A stretch of 5,751 nt of DNA from Acidobacteriota bacterium (GTDB lineage Bacteria; Acidobacteriota; Vicinamibacteria; Vicinamibacterales; 2-12-FULL-66-21). The notes beneath the pieces are model-generated. The model saw nothing but the letters and a program-made list of their open reading frames with translations. It was not told the DNA's origin and ran no database searches. The stretch is from the NCBI GenBank assembly GCA_013362195.1, contig JABFWM010000688.1, positions 1-5,751 of the forward strand, in the 5' to 3' direction. Below, piece by piece: positions 1-5,067 of this stretch (within the stretch, counting starts at the first letter, position 1; each line of letters starts with the position of its first letter). Position numbers and translations under genes: made by a program.

Positions 1-326
1 ACGTCTTCCCGGAATCCTGCCGGCGTCGTGTGCTCCAGCGTCGGGTGGCGGGTGACGCCGGCGGTGTTGATCAGGATGTCGACCGGCCCGAGCGCGGCAG
101 CCGCCGCCGCGAACGCGGCGCCGACCGCCGCGGCATCGCTGATGTCGACGATGGCGGGTTCGATGCGGATCCGCTGTTGACGCAGCCGGTCCGCGAGCGC
201 GAGCACCCCGTCGCTCTTGTCTAGCGCCGCGACGGCGGCGCCGTGTCCCCCGAAGAACGCGCACAGCTCGCGGCCGATGCCGCCGGCGGCGCCCGTGATT
301 GCGACGACTTTGTGCTCGAATTCCAC
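1..326 (-). CDS. Short-chain dehydrogenase/reductase (SDR), N-terminal part, cut by window edge
   Basis: An NAD(P)-dependent oxidoreductase of the classical SDR family, expected to be cytoplasmic. The 108 complete codons visible are the N-terminal part of a protein that is usually about 250 residues; the catalytic Ser and Tyr-x-x-x-Lys lie beyond the window. Seen directly: the cofactor-binding glycine motif TGAAGGIG at residues 11-18 and the NTAG motif at 87-90, in the usual order and spacing. An Asp at residue 36, at the end of the second strand of the Rossmann fold, suggests NAD(H) over NADP(H); this is inferred from the general SDR rule. The start is a GTG at 324-326, chosen because a good Shine-Dalgarno sequence sits just upstream and the reading frame matches the SDR N-terminus. 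It follows the 393-residue gene after 14 bases, so the two are probably co-transcribed. The substrate is unknown. Confidence 0.93.
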   Translation of the reverse strand, partial: MEFEHKVVAITGAAGGIGRELCAFFGGHGAAVAALDKSDGVLALADRLRQQRIRIEPAIVDISDAAAVGAAFAAAAAALGPVDILINTAGVTRHPTLEHTTPAGFRED

Positions 327-330
327 GGTG

Positions 331-337
331 CCTCTCC
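331..337 (-). promoter_or_regulatory. Ribosome binding site GGAGAGG for the SDR gene
   Basis: On the minus strand the bases read GGAGAGG, ending four bases before the GTG codon. This supports GTG as the true start of the dehydrogenase and shows that this gene, internal to its transcript, uses Shine-Dalgarno initiation. Confidence 0.6.
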
Positions 338-340
338 GCG

Positions 341-1522
341 TCAGTCCGCGCACGCGCGCATCGCGTCGCCAATCCAGGCGAGGTTGCCGCGCCGGAGGTG
401 GCCGTAGTTGTAGAACGCCACGCCCGACGCGCCGGCGCGGCGCAGCGCCGCGACCGCGGCCATGACATCGTCGCGACTCTGCAAATCCGGAAAGCCGGGC
501 CGGATGATGCCCCGCAGCGAGCCGGCGCCGCGCAGGCGGCGCTGTGTATCGTGCACGTCGGCGCGCAGCCGCGGCACCGTGGGCTCGTAGAACGCGGCCT
601 CGACGATCCCGGCGGCCTCCGCGAGGGCGTGCAGGTCGCTTCCTTCGTACCATGCACCGCTCGTCGGCCGCGCGACGGAAGGGATGACCGCGACCGACGC
701 GTCGCGCCGCACCGCCTGACGAATCTCCCGGACCAGCGTGGTGACGACCTCGCATCGCCACGCCAGAAAACGGCGCAACAGCTCGTCGCCGGCGAGGTCG
801 CTCGTCCACCACGCGTCACCCATGTCGTCCGGCACGTCGTCGAGCCGGTCGAGGATCGCGTCGATCTCCTCGCGGATGCGCGTCCGAAGCGCGCGGGCAT
901 CGAGACCCGCGGCGGCCGCACCGCCCAGGCAGTGGTCGCAGAAGCACAGTCCGAGCCGCGCGTCGAGCCAGCGGCTTGGCTTGAGCATCGCGAACTCGTG
1001 ATGAAAGCCGTGCGCGTAGGGCAGGAAGCCCGGCGTCTCGAGCGTGAGGCCCGCGACCGGGTAGTTGTCGGTCACGTCGCGGCAGAGCGCGATCGCATAC
1101 TCGCGCGCGTCGGGCGACGAGGGGCAGAGGCTGTAGACGTAACGATCGCCGAACGCGTTGCGCACCGTGGCGTCGGGGTGGAGCTCACCGAGGCGCGTAT
1201 TGTGAAGCAGCACGAGCCAGACGTGCGTGGCCATGCGCGTCTCCTCCGTCAACTCCCGCAGCACGTCACGCTCGCGCGCGATGCGGCTCACCACCGGCAC
1301 GATCGCGCCGTAGCGCGTCCGCTCCGCGTTGAAGTAGACGGCGCCGTCTTCGGGAAAGTAGACGCGGCCCGACGATGCGTGCGGACGCAGGAACTTGCCG
1401 GCGTGATAACTGCCGGCGATCGTCACGGCGTTCAGTCCGAGCGATCGCACGCGTTCGACGACCTCCGCGACGCCCTCGTCGGCGAGGTCCCAGGCGTAGG
1501 CGTAGATCGACCGGTAGTCCAT
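341..1522 (-). CDS. Conserved-looking protein of unassigned family, possibly TIM-barrel/glycosidase-like
   Basis: A 393-residue soluble protein; I do not recognise a named family. The N-terminus MDYRSIYAYAWDLADEG and following residues (a repeated alternation such as LGLNAVTIAGSYH at 28-40, VWLVLLHNT at 101-109, VAGLTLETPGF at 156-166, GVAFYNYG at 367-374) look like the strand/helix alternation of a (beta/alpha)8 barrel, as in glycoside hydrolases and related sugar-acting proteins. Glu162 after a strand is a candidate catalytic acid. A cysteine cluster CFCDHC at 193-198 could bind a metal or be structural. There is no signal peptide, so a cytoplasmic site is likely. The ATG at 1520-1522 was preferred over further upstream codons: coding character is poor before it, GAGGAG lies just upstream, and a -10-like hexamer overlaps any longer form. 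It precedes the SDR gene by 14 bases, which hints at a sugar or polyol pathway; this is inference only. Confidence 0.85.
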   Translation of the reverse strand: MDYRSIYAYAWDLADEGVAEVVERVRSLGLNAVTIAGSYHAGKFLRPHASSGRVYFPEDGAVYFNAERTRYGAIVPVVSRIARERDVLRELTEETRMATHVWLVLLHNTRLGELHPDATVRNAFGDRYVYSLCPSSPDAREYAIALCRDVTDNYPVAGLTLETPGFLPYAHGFHHEFAMLKPSRWLDARLGLCFCDHCLGGAAAAGLDARALRTRIREEIDAILDRLDDVPDDMGDAWWTSDLAGDELLRRFLAWRCEVVTTLVREIRQAVRRDASVAVIPSVARPTSGAWYEGSDLHALAEAAGIVEAAFYEPTVPRLRADVHDTQRRLRGAGSLRGIIRPGFPDLQSRDDVMAAVAALRRAGASGVAFYNYGHLRRGNLAWIGDAMRACAD

Positions 1523-1531
1523 GCTCCTCAC

Positions 1532-1537
1532 AATATA
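1532..1537 (-). promoter_or_regulatory. Candidate -10 element (TATATT) for the 393-residue gene
   Basis: The minus strand reads TATATT, an AT-rich island in GC-rich DNA, ending nine bases before the ATG at 1522. It fits the TAnnnT form of -10 elements that drive leaderless transcripts. No convincing -35 box is visible at 16-18 bases upstream. Transcription would begin within or next to the GAGGAG that abuts the start codon, so that sequence may not act as a normal ribosome binding site. Confidence 0.4.
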
Positions 1538-1578
1538 TCGGCGCGCTCCTGAACGACCGTCCGCAGTCCTGCTCCGTG

Positions 1579-1607
1579 GACCTGGTGAACCGTCGCGACC
1601 TGGGTGA
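1579..1607 (+). repeat. Imperfect direct repeat in the divergent intergenic region
   Basis: GACCTGGTGA at 1579-1588 recurs as GACCTGGGTGA at 1597-1607, one inserted G apart and 18 bases start to start. It lies midway between the two divergent candidate promoters and could be a paired binding site for a regulator, but two short copies in GC-rich DNA may be chance. Confidence 0.2.
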
Positions 1608-1650
1608 TGCGCCGTCGGCGGTGGCGGTGAACGCAGCCCGAACGCGCATT

Positions 1651-1659
1651 TGCTATAGT
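1651..1659 (+). promoter_or_regulatory. Extended -10 promoter (TGCTATAGT) for the TPR gene
   Basis: TGC followed by TATAGT is a near-consensus extended -10 element (TGnTATAAT, one mismatch). It ends 11 bases before the ATG at 1671. The intervening bases contain a 10-base GC palindrome (1660-1669) but no Shine-Dalgarno sequence. The predicted transcript start is within about five bases of the start codon, so the mRNA is probably leaderless or nearly so. No clear -35 box is seen, which extended -10 promoters can do without. Confidence 0.6.
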
Positions 1660-1670
1660 CCGCGCGCGGC

Positions 1671-2396
1671 ATGTTCGGACTCATCTATCCGTACGGCATC
1701 GTGCTGCAGGCGCTTGCCATCCTGCACTTCGTCCGGCGCCGTCCCGATACCTACTGGCTCTGGATCATCCTGGTGGGCGGCGGTGTCGGCGCGCTCGTGT
1801 ACATCCTGGTCGAGATCGCGCCCGACGCGCGGCTGCTCGGGCCGGCGTTCCAGGTGTTTCCCCGCCGCAAACGCATCAAGGCGCTCGAGGCGATGGTCAT
1901 CGACAATCCGTCGAGTGGCAACTACGAGGAGCTCGGGGATTTGTACCTCGACGACGGGCAGTTCGCCCGTGCCCGCGAGGCCTTCGACCGCGTGATCGCG
2001 ACCGCCGATGCCATCGATCCGCGCTACCGACGCGCGCTGGCCGCACTCGCGCTGAACGACGTCAAGGCGGCGGCGGCCGACCTCGAGATCGTGGTCGCGA
2101 AGGATCGGCGCTACGACTATCAGCGGGCGGCGGGACTCCTGGCCCACGCCTACGCCACGCTCGGACACGTCGACCAGGCCGACGCGCTGTTCGCGGAGGT
2201 CACGCAGACGTCGACGCTCTCGGAGACGCAATACCACTACGCGTCCTTCCTCGCCGCGCAGGGACGCTACGGCGAGGCACGGGAGTGGGGCGAGCGGATC
2301 CTGCGCAAGAAGGCGACGATGCCCGATTACATTCGCCGGCAGGAACGCCCGTGGTTCCGGAAGACCAGGGCGGTGCTGAAGCGGCTGCCCTCGTGA
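1671..2396 (+). CDS. Membrane-anchored tetratricopeptide-repeat (TPR) protein
   Basis: A 241-residue protein with an N-terminal membrane module and a TPR domain, probably a scaffold for protein-protein contacts at the inner membrane. Two hydrophobic segments lie at about 4-20 and 28-49, joined by a short basic loop (VRRRPD); the arrangement resembles the two-helix N-terminal module of phospholipase D/cardiolipin synthase-like proteins. After a basic patch (PRRKRIK, 64-70) come helical repeats with TPR spacing at about 84-110, 118-143, 150-177 and 185-212; the first, third and fourth show the usual small and aromatic positions (for example ELGDLYLDDGQFARAREAF and YASFLAAQGRYGEAREW). The C-terminus is basic. 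The short, basic loop favours the loop being cytoplasmic, but the basic stretch after the second helix argues the other way, so topology is unresolved. The start has no Shine-Dalgarno sequence but follows a strong -10 element. Partner proteins are unknown. Confidence 0.9.
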   Translation: MFGLIYPYGIVLQALAILHFVRRRPDTYWLWIILVGGGVGALVYILVEIAPDARLLGPAFQVFPRRKRIKALEAMVIDNPSSGNYEELGDLYLDDGQFARAREAFDRVIATADAIDPRYRRALAALALNDVKAAAADLEIVVAKDRRYDYQRAAGLLAHAYATLGHVDQADALFAEVTQTSTLSETQYHYASFLAAQGRYGEAREWGERILRKKATMPDYIRRQERPWFRKTRAVLKRLPS

Positions 2397-2412
2397 CCGG
2401 CGCCGCACTCTT

Positions 2413-2440
2413 CGCCCGTCGCCCCTCGCCCCTCGCCCCT
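2413..2440 (+). repeat. Heptanucleotide tandem repeat (CGCCCCT) with G-quadruplex potential on the minus strand
   Basis: Three perfect copies of CGCCCCT at 2420-2426, 2427-2433 and 2434-2440 follow a degenerate copy, CGCCCGT, at 2413-2419. On the minus strand this gives three runs of four G and one run of three G separated by 3-4 bases (2415-2439), which satisfies the standard G-quadruplex pattern. It fills the gap between the TPR and lipoprotein genes, ending seven bases before the candidate extended -10 element of the latter. Confidence 0.85.
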
Positions 2441-2447
2441 CGCGTTC

Positions 2448-2456
2448 TGCTACCCT
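2448..2456 (+). promoter_or_regulatory. Candidate extended -10 (TGCTACCCT) for the lipoprotein gene
   Basis: TGC plus TACCCT fits the TGnTAnnnT form and ends seven bases before the ATG at 2464. Transcription would begin almost exactly at the start codon, and there is no Shine-Dalgarno sequence, so a leaderless transcript is likely. The hexamer is weaker than the one before the TPR gene. Read-through from that gene is also possible because the two are only 67 bases apart on the same strand. Confidence 0.4.
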
Positions 2457-2463
2457 TACGCGC

Positions 2464-2841
2464 ATGACGAGGCTGCACATTCCGCTCGCACTCGCGTTCG
2501 TGGCGCTGATCGCGTGTCGCCCCGGTCCGGTCATCGACACCGGTCCCAAGCCGCCCGACACCGGTGGCACGATTGCGGGGATCGTCACGACCGACGGCAA
2601 CGCGCCGGTGGCAGCACGAAAGGTGGCGGTGATCAACACGGCGTCCGGCCAGCGCTTCGAGGCGACGACCGGCGTCAACGGCGGCTACACGATTAAAGTA
2701 CCGGAAGGCACCTACCGCATCGAGGTCACCCTCCTCGAAGGCGAGACCGTCGCCAAGCAGCCGCCGGAGACGAAAGTGGATCGGTCGGATCTCGATCCGC
2801 ATCGCGACATCGTGATCACGACGGGCCGTCCGCGCCGGTAG
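2464..2841 (+). CDS. Small lipoprotein with carboxypeptidase-regulatory-like domain
   Basis: A 125-residue predicted lipoprotein. The signal is a short basic N-terminus (MTRLH), a hydrophobic stretch to residue 16, and the lipobox LIAC at 15-18, so Cys18 would be the lipidated first residue of the mature protein. Arg at +2, rather than Asp, is compatible with sorting to the outer membrane by the E. coli rule, though that rule may not hold here. After a Pro/Gly/Thr-rich linker (about 19-34), residues 35-94 form a beta-sandwich of the carboxypeptidase-regulatory-like type: GTIAGIVTTDGNAP, a VAVINTASGQ strand, the turn ATTGVNGGYTIKVPEGTY, then the final RIEVTLLEGE strand. Such domains are usually structural or ligand-binding and not catalytic. 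The last 26 bases overlap the end of a convergent small gene. No partner protein is identifiable. Confidence 0.88.
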   Translation: MTRLHIPLALAFVALIACRPGPVIDTGPKPPDTGGTIAGIVTTDGNAPVAARKVAVINTASGQRFEATTGVNGGYTIKVPEGTYRIEVTLLEGETVAKQPPETKVDRSDLDPHRDIVITTGRPRR

Positions 2842-3025
2842 CCCTCGACGTGTCGCCGGTGTCCGCTGGCTGACCGACGACGACAACGTCACGTCCTTGC
2901 CTGCGCGGCGGCCAGCATCGGCAGAGCAGCGCGCCGATCGGCCGCGCGAAGACAATCGCGACAAGGCCGACGTTCAGGCCCGCCGCCATCGACAACGCGA
3001 CGGCCGGGACGAGCGCGCTCGGCAT
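2816..3025 (-). CDS. Probable small membrane protein coupled to the acyl-CoA synthetase gene
   Basis: A 69-residue reading frame of unknown function. Its ATG (3023-3025) directly abuts the TGA of the synthetase gene (3026-3028), with no bases between them, so translation could be coupled by termination and re-initiation. Residues 3-35 are strongly hydrophobic (ALVPAVALSMAAGLNVGLVAI and onward) and could span the membrane once or as a hairpin; the region after that is basic (CRCWPPRRQGRD) and the tail is hydrophilic. About nine in ten of the first 40 codons end in G or C, as in the real genes here, although this stretch is not antisense to another gene; the bias weakens toward the C-terminus. 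The end overlaps the lipoprotein gene by 26 bases. It could instead be a remnant of a longer gene or a chance frame. Confidence 0.45.
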   Translation of the reverse strand: MPSALVPAVALSMAAGLNVGLVAIVFARPIGALLCRCWPPRRQGRDVVVVGQPADTGDTSRATGADGPS

Positions 3026-4498
3026 TCATCGCGCCAGCAGCCTGGCCAGATCGGGCTTGATCACCTTGCCCATCGCATTGCGCGGCAACGACGGCACGCA
3101 GCGCAAATCGCGCGGCGCCTTATAAGGCGCGAGCCGCGCCTTCGCCCACGCCTGCAGGTCGGCGAGGGAGAGATCCGCGCCCGCGCGCAGCTCCACGACG
3201 GCGGTCACGCGCTCGCCCCACTCCGCATCGGCGACGCCGATGATGGCGCAGTCCGACACGGCCGGGTGCTCCCGCACGACGTCCTCGATCTCGAGGGCGG
3301 AGACCTTGAAGCCGCCGGTCTTGATGATGTCGACGCTCGTGCGTCCGAGCAGCCGATACGCGCCTTCCTCGACGACCGCCACATCGCCGGTGCGGAACCA
3401 GCCGTCGCGAAACGCGCGCCGCGTCTCTTCCTCACGGCGCCAGTACTCGAGGAACACGCCCGGGCCCCGGACCTCGAGCTCTCCTGGCGCGCCCTCAAGC
3501 GCCGCCGCTCCTTCCTCATCGACGATCCGCACCTCGACTCCGGGGAGCGGCCGTCCGACGCGTCCCGGGCGCCGCGCGCCGTGCAGCGGGTTCGACAGGG
3601 CCATGCCGATCTCGGTCATGCCGTAGCGTTCGAGGAGCGTGTGTCCGGTGATGTCGCGCCAGCGCTCCAGCGTGCCAGCCGGCAGCGCCGCGGATCCGGA
3701 CATCATCAGGCGCATCGTCCGGCATCCCGCGGAGCGCGTGCGCTGCAGCGCTGGAGACGCCGCCTCCCATGACGCGATCAGGCGGTGATAGATGGTCGGC
3801 ACCGCGGTGAAGACGCTGATCCCGCCGGACGCGAGGCGCTCCCACGTCCGCTCGACGTCGACGTGCGGCAGGATCTCGCACGCCGCGCCGGCCGCCAGCG
3901 CGCACCCGACGACGTTGACGATCCCGTGGACGTGATGCAGGGGCAGGACGAGCAGCGTGCGGTCGGCCGCGGTCCACTCCCACGCGGTCAGCAGCGATTC
4001 GATCTGCGCGTCGATGTTGGCGTGCGTCGTCACGACCCCTTTCGGTCTGCCGGTCGTGCCGCTGGTGTAGAGGATGAGCGCGCGGCGATCGCGCGCAATC
4101 GGCGATGACCCGGTTGGCGTCATCGCAGGGCGGTCCGACAGCACGTCGGTCGTACGCAGCCACCGCGCGCCGATCGCCCGCGCGAGCGGTGCGACGAGAT
4201 CGGCGCGCGCCGGTTCGGCAATCACGACCGACGCGTCCGCGTCGCGGATCACGTAGTCGAGTTCCGCCGCCGGATGGGAGAGGGCAAGCGGGACGGCAAC
4301 GCCGCCGGCGCGCCAGATGCCGCGCTGCACCGCGATGTGATCGAACCCGGGCGCAACCAGAAAGGCGACGCGCGCCTCGCCGAGATCGTCGCGATCGCGG
4401 GTCAGTCCGGAGCGGACGCGTGCGATCGCCTGTTCGAGTGCACTGTAGGTGAAGTGCCCGTCAGGCGTGGCGAGGGCGATCCGGTCCGCGTGAACCAT
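3026..4498 (-). CDS. Acyl-CoA synthetase of the malonyl-CoA synthetase (ACSF3/MatB) type
   Basis: A full-length 490-residue adenylate-forming enzyme, probably cytoplasmic, that would join malonate or methylmalonate to CoA with ATP through an acyl-AMP intermediate. Seen in order: the P-loop YTSGTTGRPKG at 144-154; LPLHHVHGIVNVV at 185-197; MRLMMSGSAALP at 262-273; LERYGMTEIGMALSNPL at 289-305; TGD at 370-372; the hinge GRTSVDIIKTGGFKVSALE at 385-403; and the C-terminal NAMGK at 474-478, whose Lys478 is the expected catalytic lysine. From memory, the HHVHG, SGSAALP, ERYGMTEIGMALS and RTSVDIIKTGG wording is closest to ACSF3 and bacterial MatB proteins, more than to acetate or long-chain enzymes. 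An Arg (263) precedes SGSAAL and could contact the second carboxylate, but an alignment must confirm this. The ATG at 4496-4498 has no Shine-Dalgarno sequence and follows a -10-like hexamer by 11 bases. A free-standing ligase of this kind may supply malonyl units to lipid synthesis or salvage dicarboxylates. Confidence 0.93.
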   Translation of the reverse strand: MVHADRIALATPDGHFTYSALEQAIARVRSGLTRDRDDLGEARVAFLVAPGFDHIAVQRGIWRAGGVAVPLALSHPAAELDYVIRDADASVVIAEPARADLVAPLARAIGARWLRTTDVLSDRPAMTPTGSSPIARDRRALILYTSGTTGRPKGVVTTHANIDAQIESLLTAWEWTAADRTLLVLPLHHVHGIVNVVGCALAAGAACEILPHVDVERTWERLASGGISVFTAVPTIYHRLIASWEAASPALQRTRSAGCRTMRLMMSGSAALPAGTLERWRDITGHTLLERYGMTEIGMALSNPLHGARRPGRVGRPLPGVEVRIVDEEGAAALEGAPGELEVRGPGVFLEYWRREEETRRAFRDGWFRTGDVAVVEEGAYRLLGRTSVDIIKTGGFKVSALEIEDVVREHPAVSDCAIIGVADAEWGERVTAVVELRAGADLSLADLQAWAKARLAPYKAPRDLRCVPSLPRNAMGKVIKPDLARLLAR

Positions 4499-4506
4499 CG
4501 AGAGCG

Positions 4507-4515
4507 TGTATTATC
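4507..4515. promoter_or_regulatory. Divergent -10-like element shared by the synthetase and cupin genes
   Basis: The only AT-rich island in the 59-base divergent gap reads TGTATTATC on the plus strand. Forward, TATTAT (4509-4514) is a -10 candidate with TG just before it; this would start the cupin mRNA near 4521 and give a leader of about 37 bases. In reverse, GATAAT (4510-4515) is a -10 candidate ending 11 bases before the synthetase ATG at 4498, giving a near-leaderless mRNA. If both are used they overlap and would compete for polymerase. No clear -35 boxes are visible. Confidence 0.45.
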
Positions 4516-4527
4516 CGCCGGACACAG

Positions 4528-4545
4528 CGCGCCGCGGCCGGCGCG
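4528..4545 (+). promoter_or_regulatory. GC-rich hairpin abutting the cupin ribosome binding site
   Basis: CGCGCCG (4528-4534) and CGGCGCG (4539-4545) form a perfect 7-base-pair stem with a four-base loop. The Shine-Dalgarno sequence GGGGAG (4546-4551) starts at the next base, six bases before the ATG at 4558. In the predicted leader this stem would sit directly against the ribosome site and could limit translation. There is no T-run, so it is not a standard terminator. Short GC stems arise easily by chance in DNA of this composition. Confidence 0.35.
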
Positions 4546-4557
4546 GGGGAGTCCTGT

Positions 4558-5055
4558 ATGTTGAGTCGCCGATCGCTCCTCGTCACCATCATGGCGTCGC
4601 TCGGAGCGCGCGCGGCGCGGACGCCGCAGTCCACGGATGCTGGGGCCGTGCCGCCAACGACGGGTGCGAATGCCCGGACGTCGGCCGACGGTGTCATGGG
4701 ATCGTCGGTCTTCGATTGGAAGACGCTCGGTGTGCAGAAGACGAAAGTCGGCGAGAGCCGCAAGGTCTGTCAGGCGCCGACCGCCACCCTCGACGAGCTC
4801 GAATGCCACATCACCACCCTCAATCCTGGTGAGACGCCGCATCCGCCGCACCGCCATCCCGACGAAGAGATCATCATCATCAGGGAAGGCACCGTCGAAT
4901 CCCTGGTCAACGGCACGACGCGGGTGGTCGGTACGGGCTCGGTGATCTTCCAGGCCTCGAACCAGCTGCACAGCATCCGCAACGTCGGCAGCGTGCCTGC
5001 GATCTACCACGTCATCAAGTGGAACTCTCCAGGCATGCTCCGGAAAGCCAAGTAG
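4558..5055 (+). CDS. Exported cupin-domain protein (Tat-like signal)
   Basis: A 165-residue single-domain cupin, probably periplasmic and metal-binding. The N-terminus MLSRRSLLVTIMASLGARA has a twin-arginine motif (SRRSLL, 3-8), a short hydrophobic core and a possible ARA cleavage site near residue 19; a low-complexity linker runs to about 48. Cupin motif 1 is seen at 91-111 (G91, H98, H100, E104, G111). Motif 2 is at 127-142 (G127, H138, N142); its usual Pro and inner Gly are replaced by Ala and Asn. His98, His100, Glu104 and His138 would hold the metal. Tat export suits a protein that folds around its metal before transport. The start is supported by GGGGAG six bases upstream. The haem c gene follows after 12 bases, so the two likely form an operon. 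The fold serves many reactions and some non-catalytic roles, so the activity cannot be stated. Confidence 0.9.
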   Translation: MLSRRSLLVTIMASLGARAARTPQSTDAGAVPPTTGANARTSADGVMGSSVFDWKTLGVQKTKVGESRKVCQAPTATLDELECHITTLNPGETPHPPHRHPDEEIIIIREGTVESLVNGTTRVVGTGSVIFQASNQLHSIRNVGSVPAIYHVIKWNSPGMLRKAK

Positions 5056-5067
5056 CGAGGACGCGCG

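Noticed and set aside
299..1552. Long plus-strand open frame of 417 codons
   Set aside because: It lies antisense to the 393-residue minus-strand gene, is Arg/Ala/Val-rich with no recognisable motif, and its length is explained by the scarcity of stop codons in GC-rich DNA.
1660..1669. Palindrome CCGCGCGCGG as an operator
   Set aside because: A ten-base run made only of C and G is expected by chance in this composition, and there is no second copy near other promoters.
341..1684. Longer 447-residue form of the 393-residue protein
   Set aside because: The 54 extra N-terminal residues are Pro/Arg/Ser-rich and unlike the rest; they would span the divergent promoter region and overlap the start of the TPR gene, while the ATG at 1522 follows a -10-like element.
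1653..2678. Minus-strand open frame of 341 codons
   Set aside because: It is antisense to the TPR gene and runs into the lipoprotein gene and the heptamer repeat; the product is Arg-rich and lacks domain motifs, whereas the plus strand shows membrane helices, TPRs and a lipobox.
2842..3025. Rho-independent terminator between the convergent genes
   Set aside because: I looked for a GC stem followed by a T-run on either strand and found none; termination here may be Rho-dependent or bidirectional.
2897..3772. Plus-strand open frame of 291 codons
   Set aside because: It is antisense to the synthetase, whose motifs are unmistakable; the product is a low-complexity Arg/Ala/Asp-rich sequence.
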